A stretch of 55,859 nt of DNA from Pseudomonadota bacterium (GCA_002747435.1 PDPH01000057.1:1-55859), one strand, 5' to 3'; shown: positions 8,082 through 17,280, counted from the stretch's first letter. Numbers and translations are program-made. The notes: a model not told the origin generated them from the sequence alone.

Positions 8082-9786
8082 TGGGTGTTTCCTCAGCAAC
8101 GCGTAATACTTCCTCCAGCGTAGTGGTTCCCTTCAAAGCTTTCAGCAAACCATCTTCATACATAGTACGCATACCGCTTTGACGTGCCTGCTCCTGAATA
8201 ACACCAGCATCTTCATGTTTAAGTACCAAGCGACGTAAACTATCGTCCATCACCAGCACCTCATGAATAGCGCTACGACCTTTATAACCGGTGTAAGCAC
8301 ACGCTTGACAACCTTTAGCATGCCAAACTCGTAAATCACCTTCTGGCTGGTATTGGCGCAAGCCCAACTCTTGCTCAATTTCGGGCAATACAGCTTGTGA
8401 TTCACGGCATTGTGGGCAAAGCCTACGCACTAAACGCTGTGCCAAAATACAATTCACGGTTGAAGTTATTAGATAATCTTCAATGCCCATGTCTAGCAAA
8501 CGGGTCACACCGCTAGCGGCATCATTCGTATGGATGGTAGAAAGCACCAGATGGCCGGTCAGGGCAGATTGGATAGCAATACGGGCTGTTTCCACATCAC
8601 GCATCTCACCAATCATAATAATATCAGGATCTTGACGCACAATAGAGCGTAAGGCATCTGAAAAGGTTAAACCAATTTTGGGATTAGCCTGAATTTGATT
8701 AATACCTTCCAGCTCATATTCCACCGGATCTTCGACTGTCAGGATCTTGTTTTCCGGTGTATTCATTTGTGTCAATGCCGAATACAAGGTTGTCGTTTTA
8801 CCTGAGCCTGTTGGCCCGGTAACCAAGATAACGCCATGCGGCTGTACTAATTCACGTTGCAAGCGCTCAAAATTCTCTGTCGAAAACCCAAGTGCCGCTA
8901 AATCCAAATTAACACTATTTTTATCCAGTAAACGCATGACCACGCTTTCGCCGTGCATTGTCGGCACAGTAGAAACACGCATATCGATTTCCTTCCCTTG
9001 TGCCTTCAGTTGGATACGCCCATCCTGAGGCAAGCGACGCTCCGCTATATTCAGACGGGCCATTAACTTAATACGCGACAAGATAGCTGCTGTCATTTGT
9101 GCAGGTGGCGATTCAACCTCATGAATCACACCATCAATGCGATAACGTACCTTCAGCACACTTTCGAAAGGCTCAATATGAATATCAGAGGCACGCTTAC
9201 TCATGGCTTGCGTCATAATCTGATTAACAATTCGGATAACCGGCGCTTCACTCGCCATATCTTTGAGGTGCTCAATATCATCCAGATTGTCATCACGACT
9301 ACTGATTTCGAACTCTTCGTCACCTTTTTCGCTATTCGCATTGCTATATAAGCGCTCGCTATTCGCTTGTATTTCAGAAGGCAGTCCCAGTAAAGCTCGG
9401 ATCTTTTTACCAGAGGCCATTTCCATTGCCTGAATAGCCAGCGCATCCCCCGGATCAGCCATAGCCACCGTCAAGATGCCCTCTTCTTCATACAAGGGAA
9501 GAATATTGTTGTTGCGCAAATAGTTAACTGCTATGGCAATATCAGGCACAGCCTCTGTCGGGTAGTCTCGGGTAATGGCTAGAGGAATGCCCAAATGGCG
9601 GGAAAGCACAACAGCGACTTCCTGCTCTGTCAGCAAGCCTAAGCGCACCAACACACTACCCAAAGGCTGTCGAATTTCAGCCTGGGCACGCAAAGCACGG
9701 TCAAGATCAGCCGGTTTAATCTTTCCTGCTAATAACAACCGTTCACCAAATAGTTGATTGGAAGGTTTTGAGGCATTTGCCAACAT
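8068..9786 (-). CDS. gspE: Type II secretion ATPase GspE
   Basis: 572-residue cytoplasmic secretion ATPase. The N-terminal ~150 residues form the GspE/MshE N-domain. The RecA-like core has Walker A GPTGSGKT at 324-331, an Asp box, the Walker B region (DPDIIMIGEMRD) and a His box (STIHTNDA). A zinc-binding tetracysteine module (C457, C460, C493, C496) separates GspE from most PilB proteins. It drives pseudopilus assembly through GspF. First gene of the operon. The cluster holds only E-K; gspC, gspD, gspL and gspM are not within this window. Confidence 0.95.
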   Translation of the reverse strand: MLANASKPSNQLFGERLLLAGKIKPADLDRALRAQAEIRQPLGSVLVRLGLLTEQEVAVVLSRHLGIPLAITRDYPTEAVPDIAIAVNYLRNNNILPLYEEEGILTVAMADPGDALAIQAMEMASGKKIRALLGLPSEIQANSERLYSNANSEKGDEEFEISSRDDNLDDIEHLKDMASEAPVIRIVNQIMTQAMSKRASDIHIEPFESVLKVRYRIDGVIHEVESPPAQMTAAILSRIKLMARLNIAERRLPQDGRIQLKAQGKEIDMRVSTVPTMHGESVVMRLLDKNSVNLDLAALGFSTENFERLQRELVQPHGVILVTGPTGSGKTTTLYSALTQMNTPENKILTVEDPVEYELEGINQIQANPKIGLTFSDALRSIVRQDPDIIMIGEMRDVETARIAIQSALTGHLVLSTIHTNDAASGVTRLLDMGIEDYLITSTVNCILAQRLVRRLCPQCRESQAVLPEIEQELGLRQYQPEGDLRVWHAKGCQACAYTGYKGRSAIHEVLVMDDSLRRLVLKHEDAGVIQEQARQSGMRTMYEDGLLKALKGTTTLEEVLRVAEETPNGAV

Positions 9787-10008
9787 AATTGATAGAAACG
9801 CTTTATTATTATGATTTTATTTGGCAGAAATACAGTCTAAGGAGTGAATCACTATTTCAACATACAAGCCTGTATCAAGCCCCATACATATTATAATTAT
9901 AATTTTTATTTATAAACAGGTAACATGCAAGCAGTTTCTCCTGAGAGGTAGCAGAGCATCCGAGATACATACCTGCCACCACTGCTTGCCTGAGGCTACT
10001 CCTAAAGC

Positions 10009-10518
10009 CTAGAGACCGCCACTGTTAGCGCCTAACCAAACCGCACTAACGATACCGACCACCATCACCAAGATACCAAGGATAATACTCAATAGCGTCA
10101 AAATACCGGCCAACTTCCAGAAACTGGCTTGATTTTCCACTGCGGACTCTACGTCAGCTATATTCAAACTATTGACTGCGCGCTTGATAGCCCCCGCGTA
10201 ACGCAATAAATACAGAGACAAAAAGAAATAGACCACTGCAAAAATTAGGTAAAAAACCCCCATAGCCACCATGAAGCCGCCACCCATCATCTCCTCAGGC
10301 ATGCTACTCGACATACCTATCGAGCCACCACCTAATAGCATGGAAACGCCAGATAAAACCATTAAAGCAGTGAAAATAAAGCCCAAAATAGCGATTAACA
10401 ACACCCAAGGACGGGTTTTACGCAAAGCATTTATCACTCGATCTGAAGTCAAGCCAGCACCGCCACTCACATCACGTACAGTAGAACGCGGTGGGGCATA
10501 GGCATCTTGTGTGGACAT
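10009..10518 (-). CDS. DUF5362-like membrane protein
   Basis: 169 residues, no enzymatic motif. A polar N-terminus of ~35 residues precedes hydrophobic stretches at ~38-64, ~82-109 and ~133-164, the first followed by a Gly/Met/Ser-rich loop. The pattern of two hairpin segments linked by AIKRAVNSLNIADVESAVENQ resembles the uncharacterised DUF5362 family; the match is from memory of the family pattern, not a search. It stands alone between the gspE promoter region and the divergent vWA gene. Function unknown. Confidence 0.65.
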   Translation of the reverse strand: MSTQDAYAPPRSTVRDVSGGAGLTSDRVINALRKTRPWVLLIAILGFIFTALMVLSGVSMLLGGGSIGMSSSMPEEMMGGGFMVAMGVFYLIFAVVYFFLSLYLLRYAGAIKRAVNSLNIADVESAVENQASFWKLAGILTLLSIILGILVMVVGIVSAVWLGANSGGL

Positions 10519-10807
10519 TTGATTACTCCTCGATTAATAGTATAAATAAAATAAAATTTAGAACTCTGAGCATAGTCCAATTTATAGAGTATTCCATATT
10601 TGAACGGATGAAAAGCTAGCTTTTTCTTATTTTTTTAAACGTTCGTCGGTTTTATTAAGCGATGTTAAACCATCTATCGGCTCTGTTTGCACAGCAGGGC
10701 TAAATCATGAAAACTCATCTCGATTGCTGTTCATTACTGTTCTAACACAAGCGTTGGTGCTAACCTTAAAACTTATTTCCACACCCCCAATTAAGACGCA
10801 ATTCCTA

Positions 10808-12037
10808 ATGAAAAACATCCTAATTCGGCACTTAAACTTAAGCTTTCTGAAATTGAGTCTGGCCTGTAGCTTACTGTTGGCATTACCCACACAAGCTCAG
10901 GAAAATACCGCCCCAGAAAATAACGATACCAGTAAAAACCGCCAAGCAACGATGATTGTACTGGATGGTTCAAACAGCATGTGGGCACAAGTCGATGGCA
11001 TCAATAAGATCGTGACTGCGCGAGAAAGCCTCAAGGACGTTTTAGAAGCAGCCGATGATAGCATTGAATTTGGCTTACTGGTCTATGGCAATCGACGCAA
11101 AAGGCAAGGCTGTACTGACATCACCTTGGTCAGCAAGCCAGAAGATTATGATCAAAAGACCATGATCAAACAAGTCTACAAAATCAAACCCTTTGGCCGC
11201 TCCCCCATTGCCTCTGCGCTGGAAGCCGCTGCCGCCCGTCTAAAAGATCGTCCTCATTCACGTATATTACTCGTCAGTGATGGAGAGGAAAGCTGTGAGC
11301 GCGACCCTTGTGCAACGGCTGCCCAGTTGATTGAGGAAAACCCTAGCCTACAAATTGATGTCATGGGCTTTCAGGAAAGCAAAGAGGCACAACTAGAATG
11401 TATTGCCGAAAATGGCCGAGGCGCCTTTGTTTTTGCTGAAGATAAAAAGCGTTTGCAAACACTGCTCGCCAGTGCCAAAGCGCCAGCCGTACAAACAACA
11501 CTGTCTCGCCCCAATGCACCTCCTAGTAGCAGAATGATGGATGAAAATATTCCAGGCAGCGTGGAGCTTTCCTTAAAAGCCAACGATATAGCGAGTGGAG
11601 CATTGTTGGCAAATTACTTTGTCTATGACATGAATGGACTGATTGTTGCTAATTTTACAGCACGGCGGCATGTCAAAGAATATTTAAAACCAGGCACTTA
11701 CCGCGTTAAAGTGGTCTGGAAAAATTACTCAGCAGCAAAAACCTTGACAATTCACTCCGGTGAGAATGTGCCACATACCTTTGATGTTGGTCCAATAGGT
11801 CAACTGAAACTCAGTGCAACGAATAAACAAGGCAAACCAATACCTGCGAGCTATGCCATTTATGCTCAAAATGATGAATTCATATCCAGATATGTCATGC
11901 TGGATGAAGTCAAGGAGCAACTACCCACAGGTCAGTTTCGGATTAGAGCGACCTTGGGTAATGACTTGGAAGAAGCCGAAGTAACTATTCGGCCTAAGCA
12001 AGAGTCACAACATATTTTTAGCTTTGAGCAGAAATAA
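10808..12037 (+). CDS. Secreted von Willebrand factor A domain protein
   Basis: 409 residues from ATG 10808, chosen because it puts a cleavable signal peptide at the N-terminus (LKLSLACSLLLALPTQA then QEN); an upstream in-frame ATG at 10724 would bury it. Residues ~47-230 are a vWA domain with a complete-looking MIDAS: DGSNS (D53, S55, S57), the GRSP loop near 130 and VSDGEESC (D158). Paired cysteines suggest disulfides in the periplasm. The C-terminal ~140 residues look like two Ig/carboxypeptidase-regulatory-type beta domains (LKPGTYRVKVVW and LPTGQFRIRATL are parallel segments). Probably a periplasmic metal-dependent adhesion or scaffold protein; partner unknown. The 289 bp upstream hold no other gene I can support. 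Confidence 0.8.
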   Translation: MKNILIRHLNLSFLKLSLACSLLLALPTQAQENTAPENNDTSKNRQATMIVLDGSNSMWAQVDGINKIVTARESLKDVLEAADDSIEFGLLVYGNRRKRQGCTDITLVSKPEDYDQKTMIKQVYKIKPFGRSPIASALEAAAARLKDRPHSRILLVSDGEESCERDPCATAAQLIEENPSLQIDVMGFQESKEAQLECIAENGRGAFVFAEDKKRLQTLLASAKAPAVQTTLSRPNAPPSSRMMDENIPGSVELSLKANDIASGALLANYFVYDMNGLIVANFTARRHVKEYLKPGTYRVKVVWKNYSAAKTLTIHSGENVPHTFDVGPIGQLKLSATNKQGKPIPASYAIYAQNDEFISRYVMLDEVKEQLPTGQFRIRATLGNDLEEAEVTIRPKQESQHIFSFEQK

Positions 12038-12173
12038 TAAAGTAACTAGACGAACTTTATACTTGCCACCACGTCTAACAACACGGATAGTTTGCTCGGC
12101 TGTCTGGTATTAGCCAGATCAGCCGTACCGGTTTTACATTGAAAGAAACAAAATATATCAAGGAGTTTTCCTA

Positions 12174-12641
12174 ATGACTAAAAAATTTGCTTACCCGGTT
12201 TTTGCTGCATTGCTGGCCTCCACACTGACGCTAACCGGCTGCACAGGTACAACTAACGCACAAACAGGCGCTATGGTTGGTTCAGTATTGGGGGGTGTTG
12301 CGGGCCACCAATTTGGCAAAGGCGATGGTAAAGTGGCAGCAACTATCGCAGGTACGCTATTAGGTCAGTACATTGGTAGTCAAATTGGCGCTCAATGGGA
12401 CATACAAGACCAACACTACCTGAGCAACTCCCTGCAATCAGGTCGCCAAGTTAGTTGGCAGAATCCTAATACAGGCTATCGATATATAGCCACACCAGGG
12501 CCTGCACGCCAAGTGGTTTACCAAGGTCAAGCCACCGTATGCCGCCCAGCGACTGTGGTAGCGGTCATTGATGGCCGCCAACAAAATGTACAAATGAATG
12601 CCTGTCGTGGACCTAGTGGTCAGTGGCAAGCAACTAATTAA
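12174..12641 (+). CDS. Glycine-zipper outer-membrane lipoprotein, 17-kDa antigen type
   Basis: 155 residues. Signal peptide with lipobox LTGC (Cys23 lipidated), no Asp at +2, so outer-membrane sorting is expected. Residues ~31-75 form a glycine-zipper hairpin (GAMVGSVLGGVAGHQFGKG then AGTLLGQYIGSQIGAQWD) of the Rick_17kDa_Anti/2TM class. The C-terminal domain has the WQNPNTGYRYIATPGP motif and a conserved Cys pair (C123, C149). AAGGAG 8 nt upstream sets the start. Members are small envelope-integrity lipoproteins of poorly defined role. A strong terminator follows. Confidence 0.85.
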   Translation: MTKKFAYPVFAALLASTLTLTGCTGTTNAQTGAMVGSVLGGVAGHQFGKGDGKVAATIAGTLLGQYIGSQIGAQWDIQDQHYLSNSLQSGRQVSWQNPNTGYRYIATPGPARQVVYQGQATVCRPATVVAVIDGRQQNVQMNACRGPSGQWQATN

Positions 12642-12649
12642 TGAGCCAA

Positions 12650-12690
12650 AACCCTGCTCCTTCTATCTAGGAGCAGGGTTTTTTGTTTTT
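12650..12690 (+). terminator. Intrinsic terminator after the glycine-zipper gene
   Basis: A perfect 11-bp stem (12650-12660 with 12670-12680), 9-nt loop, then TTTTTGTTTTT. It ends the plus-strand transcript and sits between convergent genes, 19 bp before the 3' end of ispG. Confidence 0.93.
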
Positions 12691-12708
12691 AGGCTCAAAA
12701 CACCTGCA

Positions 12709-13947
12709 TCATGCAGCATGTTTATGTCCATAGGTTCGCTGGACATAAGCCTCCACTAATCCTTGGAATTCTGCGGCAATATGCTCCCCTCTTAAGGTCA
12801 CTGTTTTCTCGCCATCCTCATACACAGGTGCTACAGGTACTTCACCACTACCCGGCAAACTTATACCGATATTGGCATGCTTACTTTCACCAGGCCCATT
12901 AACAACACAACCCATGACTGCAACAGACATATTTTCCACACCTGCATAATGCTGTCGCCAAATCGGCATTTGCTCGCGTAGCCAATTTTGGATTTGCTCA
13001 GCCAAACGTTGGAAATAATCACTGGAAGTACGCCCACAACCCGGGCAAGCCACAACTTGTGGCGTAAAAGAACGCAGCCCCAATGCTTGTAAAATTTCCT
13101 GTCCAACAATAACCTCTTTTTCACGCGCAGCCCCTGGCTCTGGCGTCAATGAAATACGAATGGTGTCGCCAATACCTTCTTGTAATAAAATAGCTAAAGC
13201 AGCGGTAGACGCCACAATACCTTTACTGCCCATTCCAGCTTCTGTCAGCCCCAAATGCAGCGGATAATCACACCGCTCCGCCAAGCCACGGTAAGCTTTT
13301 AGCAAGCCTTGCACATCACTTAACTTACAGGAAAGAATAATTTTGTCGTGACCTAAACCATATTCTTCTGCCTTATGAGCACTGCTAAGCGCTGATTCAA
13401 TCAAAGCCGCTTGCATCACTTCCTCTAAAGAAACTGGTTGAGCACGGTCTGCATTTTCGTCCAGTTTGCGCGCCAATAATTCCTGATCCAAAGAGCCCCA
13501 ATTTACCCCAATCCGCACCGGCTTGTCATAGCGACAGGCAAATTCAATCATTTGGGCAAACTGCTCATCCCTTTTCTTGCCACGTCCTACATTGCCGGGA
13601 TTAATACGGTACTTAGCCAGTGCTTCAGCACACTCAGGTACAGCCAACAATAATTTATGCCCGTTAAAATGAAAGTCACCAATTAAAGGAACAGCACAAT
13701 TCATTTTATCCAAACGCTCCCGAATATCCGGGACTGCTCTGGCAGCTTCCAGACTATTGACTGTAATACGTACCAACTCTGAGCCTGCTTGTGCTAGCTC
13801 GGCACATTGAATCGCAGTACGCACCGCATCCGCAGTATCCGTATTCGTCATGGATTGCACTACAATGGGAGCATCGCCCCCCATAAACACATGCCCTATA
13901 CGTACCGGCACTGTTTGATGACGTTTGATAGGTGTGGAACTAGACAT
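12709..13947 (-). CDS. ispG: 4-hydroxy-3-methylbut-2-enyl diphosphate synthase IspG
   Basis: 412 residues. It catalyses the reductive ring opening of methylerythritol cyclodiphosphate to HMBPP, the penultimate MEP-pathway step, using a 4Fe-4S cluster and flavodoxin/ferredoxin electrons. Ligands are visible: C301 and C304 ([10 protein letters not shown]), C347 ([11 protein letters not shown]) and E354. The TIM-barrel N-domain ([24 protein letters not shown]) is intact. dxs and ispA of the same pathway lie about 20 kb downstream in this window. It is transcribed divergently from moaD across a 385-bp structured intergenic region. Confidence 0.97.
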   Translation of the reverse strand: MSSSTPIKRHQTVPVRIGHVFMGGDAPIVVQSMTNTDTADAVRTAIQCAELAQAGSELVRITVNSLEAARAVPDIRERLDKMNCAVPLIGDFHFNGHKLLLAVPECAEALAKYRINPGNVGRGKKRDEQFAQMIEFACRYDKPVRIGVNWGSLDQELLARKLDENADRAQPVSLEEVMQAALIESALSSAHKAEEYGLGHDKIILSCKLSDVQGLLKAYRGLAERCDYPLHLGLTEAGMGSKGIVASTAALAILLQEGIGDTIRISLTPEPGAAREKEVIVGQEILQALGLRSFTPQVVACPGCGRTSSDYFQRLAEQIQNWLREQMPIWRQHYAGVENMSVAVMGCVVNGPGESKHANIGISLPGSGEVPVAPVYEDGEKTVTLRGEHIAAEFQGLVEAYVQRTYGHKHAA

Positions 13948-14055
13948 AAATTTATCGACCTATAGTGATCCATAGAGTAAATAAAGTGAACAGCGTGGAC
14001 TAACTCTACAATAAGCTTGAGTGAAGGAGCAAACGGCCTTAATAGTATTCGCTAG

Positions 14056-14094
14056 AAAAAAACAAGGCAGCCTGTCGAGGGAAACGGGCTGCCT
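14056..14094 (-). terminator. Minus-strand intrinsic terminator with no annotated gene upstream
   Basis: An 8-bp GC-rich stem (14065-14072 with 14087-14094), extended by two further pairs after one mismatch, is followed on the minus strand by TTGTTTTTTT. The only minus-strand DNA upstream is the untranslated ispG-moaD gap, so it terminates either a non-coding RNA or antisense transcription against moaD. Confidence 0.7.
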
Positions 14095-14172
14095 GATAAA
14101 GCGCTATACAGTTTTGAGGGAAATTCTGCTAGCACACAGCTACTGCGAGGAACGTAGTGTGTACTGTACAGT
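14056..14172 (-). ncRNA. Candidate small RNA: three hairpins with a shared loop motif
   Basis: Three consecutive hairpins fill the ispG-moaD gap: A 14065-14075/14084-14094; B 14103-14111/14126-14133 (with a small internal loop); C 14134-14143/14154-14162 (9 bp, one bulge). On the minus strand the loops read UUCCCUCG, UUUCCCUC and UUCCUC, i.e. anti-Shine-Dalgarno-like CU motifs, and hairpin A is followed by seven T residues, so a minus-strand RNA would end there. On the plus strand the same loops read GAGGGA, GAGGGA and GAGGA, the form of CsrA/RsmA-binding loops. The minus strand is listed because of the terminator; one base pair of hairpin A (14073/14086) is G-U only on the plus strand. No convincing promoter found on either strand. 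I do not recognise a named RNA family. Confidence 0.4.
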
Positions 14173-14231
14173 CGCAGTGCTTTAATGGATGGTTCAAATG
14201 AATCGAAAAAAATTTCATCATTATTTTGCAA

Positions 14232-14290
14232 TCAGCGTGAATCAGGTCGTTAAGGTGAACCTTATCTGATAACAAGCTGGATTACGCTGA
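14232..14290 (+). promoter_or_regulatory. Nested inverted repeats in the moaD leader
   Basis: Three nested arms: 14232-14238 with 14284-14290 (outer, 7 bp, continuing through AAT/ATT), 14241-14245 with 14266-14270, and 14251-14255 with 14260-14264 (TAAGG/CCTTA around a TGAA loop). It ends 42 bp before the moaD ATG. It could be a structured mRNA leader or a dyad protein-binding site; it does not match the Moco riboswitch as I know it. Confidence 0.4.
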
Positions 14291-14332
14291 ACTTATAGGG
14301 CTATGATGATAGATAAAGATGGAGGAAACAAC

Positions 14333-14566
14333 ATGAGTATTAAAGTATTATTTTTTGCCAGCTTACGCGAACAAATGGGCAAAGGACAAACAGAAGTGGA
14401 CTGGGAAGCAAGCATCACAACCGCGCAGATATGGCAAAAACTTAATGACACAGACACTCAACCTGACAATGTATTAGTCGCTTGCAACCAAAGCTATTGC
14501 GATTGGCAAACATGTGTAAATGATGGCGATGAAGTGGCTTTTTTCCCGCCTGTTACCGGAGGCTAA
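14333..14566 (+). CDS. moaD: Molybdopterin synthase sulfur-carrier subunit MoaD
   Basis: 77-residue beta-grasp protein from ATG 14333; GGAGG 8 nt upstream excludes an in-frame ATG at 14303. It ends in PPVTGG: the C-terminal Gly-Gly is adenylated and thiocarboxylated (by MoeB and a sulfurtransferase) and donates sulfur to cyclic pyranopterin monophosphate inside MoaE. moaE follows immediately. moaA, moaB and moaC are not in the window. Confidence 0.95.
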   Translation: MSIKVLFFASLREQMGKGQTEVDWEASITTAQIWQKLNDTDTQPDNVLVACNQSYCDWQTCVNDGDEVAFFPPVTGG

Positions 14567-14567
14567 T

Positions 14568-15011
14568 GTGATCAAAATAGCAATCAGAGAACAGCCTTTT
14601 AAGCCTTGGCTTGAACTAGAAGATTTCCAGCAACAGACAGATTTTACAGCCAGTCAAAGTGGTGCTAATGCTGTATTTGTAGGCACAATGCGCGACTTTA
14701 ATGAAGGCGATGCCGTTACTGCCATGCGCTTAGAACATTACCCCGCCATGACACAACAATACTTACACCAACTCGTACAAAATGCCTTACAACAATGGCC
14801 GCTCAATCATGTACTTATCCTGCACCGCGTTGGAGATTTATTGCCTGCTGATCCTATTGTTTTAGTTGCGGTCTGGTCTGCTCATCGTCATGCCAGCTTC
14901 GATGCTTGCCGTCACCTGATGGAAACATTGAAACATGAAGCCCCCTTCTGGAAGCAAGAAATATTGAGCAATGGACGAACCCGTTGGGTTGAAAAAAACA
15001 CACAACTCTAA
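14568..15011 (+). CDS. moaE: Molybdopterin synthase catalytic subunit MoaE
   Basis: 147 residues from GTG 14568. The start is set by CCGGAGG at 14556-14562 and falls 1 nt after the moaD stop. Conserved MoaE features: VGTMRDFNEGD near the N-terminus, LEHYPAM, HRVGDLLPADPIVLVAVWSAHR, and the active-site lysines in KHEAPFWKQE. It converts cyclic pyranopterin monophosphate to molybdopterin using the MoaD thiocarboxylate; a heterotetramer with MoaD in the cytoplasm. moaDE form a two-gene operon. Confidence 0.95.
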   Translation: MIKIAIREQPFKPWLELEDFQQQTDFTASQSGANAVFVGTMRDFNEGDAVTAMRLEHYPAMTQQYLHQLVQNALQQWPLNHVLILHRVGDLLPADPIVLVAVWSAHRHASFDACRHLMETLKHEAPFWKQEILSNGRTRWVEKNTQL

Positions 15012-15070
15012 AATTCATCCGCTACTCTGAATTGTTGAGCAAAGCTAGCTAAATTGACTGATAATTTTAT

Positions 15071-15099
15071 TTGGCAACACAGCATAAATAGACTAGAAT
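15071..15099 (+). promoter_or_regulatory. Sigma-70 promoter of pta-ackA
   Basis: TTGGCA (15071-15076), 17-bp spacer, TAGAAT (15094-15099): five of six matches in each box. It predicts a start near 15106, giving an ~87-nt leader before pta. Confidence 0.7.
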
Positions 15100-15192
15100 A
15101 TTTGCTGCAATGCACAAACCGCTGGCAGGTCATTAATAGAAGCAATAAAAAAACTTCATAAGCAATGCCACTCGACTTAAAAGGGGATCTTT

Positions 15193-17280
15193 GTGTTTCA
15201 GAGTATCTATATCGCCGGTGCGGAACCTCGCAGCGGCAAGTCCATCATCGTGCTCGGCATGATGGAAATGATGCGCGCCATTACGCCTAAAGTAGGCTTT
15301 TTCCGCCCAGTGATTACTGAAAACAATGGCCGCGACCCGCTTATTCACTTAATTGCCAAACGCTATACACTGGACTTTGTAGGCAATGAACTCTATGGCT
15401 GCACCATAGAGGTCGCACGCCGCATGATTACTGAAGGGCAATACGAAGAATTGCTCAAACTGATTATTGCTAAATACCGTGCCGTACAAGAACGTTCGGA
15501 TATAGTAGTTTGTGCTGGAACTGATTTTACCGGTGCCAGCTCGGCGCTGGAGCTGGATTTTAACGCCACTCTGGCCAATAACTTTGGCTGTCTGTTTCTA
15601 CCTATTGTTAAAGGTCAGGGGCGCAGTGCAGAAGAAATAGCAGATGCCTTAGGCATGTTGGAAGATCATTTGGAAACCAATCAACGCTGCGAACTACTCG
15701 CCGCTTTTGCCAACCGTGTTCCAAGCACAGCGGTTGAACAGTTGACTGAATTATTACAAGGTTCACGCTATCCCTGCTACATATTGCCAGAACGACATGC
15801 CTTAGAGCGCCCAACGGTTGCAGAAATAGCCCGCGCATTGGGTTTTGAGACCCTGTATGGCACACGTCAACTATTAAACCATGAAGTCGCGCGCTATACC
15901 GTTGCCGCCATGCAAGTACAGGATTTCCTCGATCATCTGGACAATCGCAGTCTGGTCATCACACCTGGCGATCGCGCTGATATTATCACTGCCTGTCTGG
16001 CGGCAGACGCTTCAGCTTCCTACCCCTTAATTGCTGGCATTATTCTTACAGGAGGACAAACTCCCGCCCCGCAAGTACAAAAGCTGATTGAAGGCATGAA
16101 GCCATTGCGTTTACCCATTCTTAGCTCGCCCTTGGATACCTTCCAAACAGCTTTAAAAATTAATGAGGTAGAAGGCGGTATTCTACCCGCTGATGAGCGC
16201 AAGATTGCGGTGGCCCTAGGCTTGATTGAATCTAATGTGAATATGCAGCAATTGCGCGAACTCATTGTACAAAACAATGCACAGCGTATGACACCGCTTA
16301 TGTTTGAGTATGAGCTGATTCAGCGCGCCAAATCACAGCGCAAACATATTGTATTGCCTGAGGGAAATGATGAACGTATTCTACGGGCTGCTGAGATTCT
16401 TTCATTACGTGATGTCGTTCAGATCACATTGCTCGGCGTAGAAGAAGAAGTATGCGCCAAAGCACTCCACCTTGGTTTAAAACTACGTAATATTACGATT
16501 ATAGAGCCACGTAAATCGCCTTTACGACGTGAATTCGCTGAAGCCTACCATGAGTTGCGCAAGCACAAAAACATTACCCTCGATTTTGCCTACGACACGA
16601 TGGTCGATATGAGCTATTTTGGTACTATGATGGTACATTTGGGCTATGCTGACGGCATGGTGTCTGGTGCAGTTCATACAACGCAACATACGATTCGTCC
16701 GGCTTTTGAAATTATCCGTACTCGTCCTGACATTGCACTGGTCTCCAGTGTATTTTTAATGTGTCTGGAAGATCGTGTGCTGGTTTACGGTGACTGTGCT
16801 GTCAATCCAAACCCTAATGCTGAACAATTAGCTGATATTGCTATTACCTCCTCTGATACCGCGCATATGTTTGGCATTGAGCCGCGCACTGCTATGCTCT
16901 CCTACTCTAGTGGCGACTCGGGTAAAGGCGATGATGTTGAAAGGGTACGTACCGCCGTCAAGTTAGCGCGTCAGCGCCGCCCGGATTTAAAGATGGATGG
17001 CCCTATTCAATATGATGCAGCAGTTGATGCAAGTGTTGCCCATTCCAAAATGCCCGGTAGTGAAGTAGCAGGCAAAGCAACTGTTTTTATCTTTCCTGAT
17101 CTTAATACCGGCAATAATACTTATAAAGCAGTACAACGCTCAGCCGACGCGGTAGCGATTGGCCCCGTGCTACAAGGCTTAAACAAACCTGTCAATGACC
17201 TTAGTCGTGGCTGCACAGTAACTGATATTGTCAATACAGTAGCTATTACGGCTATTCAAGCACAGGAGAGTGCAGTATGA
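15193..17280 (+). CDS. pta: Phosphate acetyltransferase (long, DRTGG-type)
   Basis: 695 residues from GTG 15193, preceded by AAGGGGA. It interconverts acetyl-CoA and acetyl phosphate. Three modules: an N-terminal BioD-like P-loop domain (AGAEPRSGKS near residue 10), a central DRTGG regulatory domain (~215-330), and the C-terminal PTA_PTB catalytic domain (~375-690, with VLPEGNDERILRAAE, the VSGAVHTT loop and SYSSGDSGKG). The length matches the E. coli class II enzyme (714). Its TGA overlaps the ackA ATG by 4 bp. Together they make ATP from acetyl-CoA in overflow metabolism. Confidence 0.97.
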   Translation: MFQSIYIAGAEPRSGKSIIVLGMMEMMRAITPKVGFFRPVITENNGRDPLIHLIAKRYTLDFVGNELYGCTIEVARRMITEGQYEELLKLIIAKYRAVQERSDIVVCAGTDFTGASSALELDFNATLANNFGCLFLPIVKGQGRSAEEIADALGMLEDHLETNQRCELLAAFANRVPSTAVEQLTELLQGSRYPCYILPERHALERPTVAEIARALGFETLYGTRQLLNHEVARYTVAAMQVQDFLDHLDNRSLVITPGDRADIITACLAADASASYPLIAGIILTGGQTPAPQVQKLIEGMKPLRLPILSSPLDTFQTALKINEVEGGILPADERKIAVALGLIESNVNMQQLRELIVQNNAQRMTPLMFEYELIQRAKSQRKHIVLPEGNDERILRAAEILSLRDVVQITLLGVEEEVCAKALHLGLKLRNITIIEPRKSPLRREFAEAYHELRKHKNITLDFAYDTMVDMSYFGTMMVHLGYADGMVSGAVHTTQHTIRPAFEIIRTRPDIALVSSVFLMCLEDRVLVYGDCAVNPNPNAEQLADIAITSSDTAHMFGIEPRTAMLSYSSGDSGKGDDVERVRTAVKLARQRRPDLKMDGPIQYDAAVDASVAHSKMPGSEVAGKATVFIFPDLNTGNNTYKAVQRSADAVAIGPVLQGLNKPVNDLSRGCTVTDIVNTVAITAIQAQESAV

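Noticed and set aside
10621..10640. T-rich run after an AGCTAGCT hairpin as a terminator
   Set aside because: Weak 6-bp stem and no plus-strand gene upstream; it is probably just AT-rich promoter DNA of the divergent genes.
14232..14290. Known Moco riboswitch upstream of moaD
   Set aside because: Stem sizes and loop sequences do not fit the Moco RNA motif as I know it; kept only as an unassigned structured element.
14303..14332. Ten-residue longer MoaD N-terminus
   Set aside because: The ribosome-binding site GGAGG fits only ATG 14333, which also gives the standard MoaD N-terminus.
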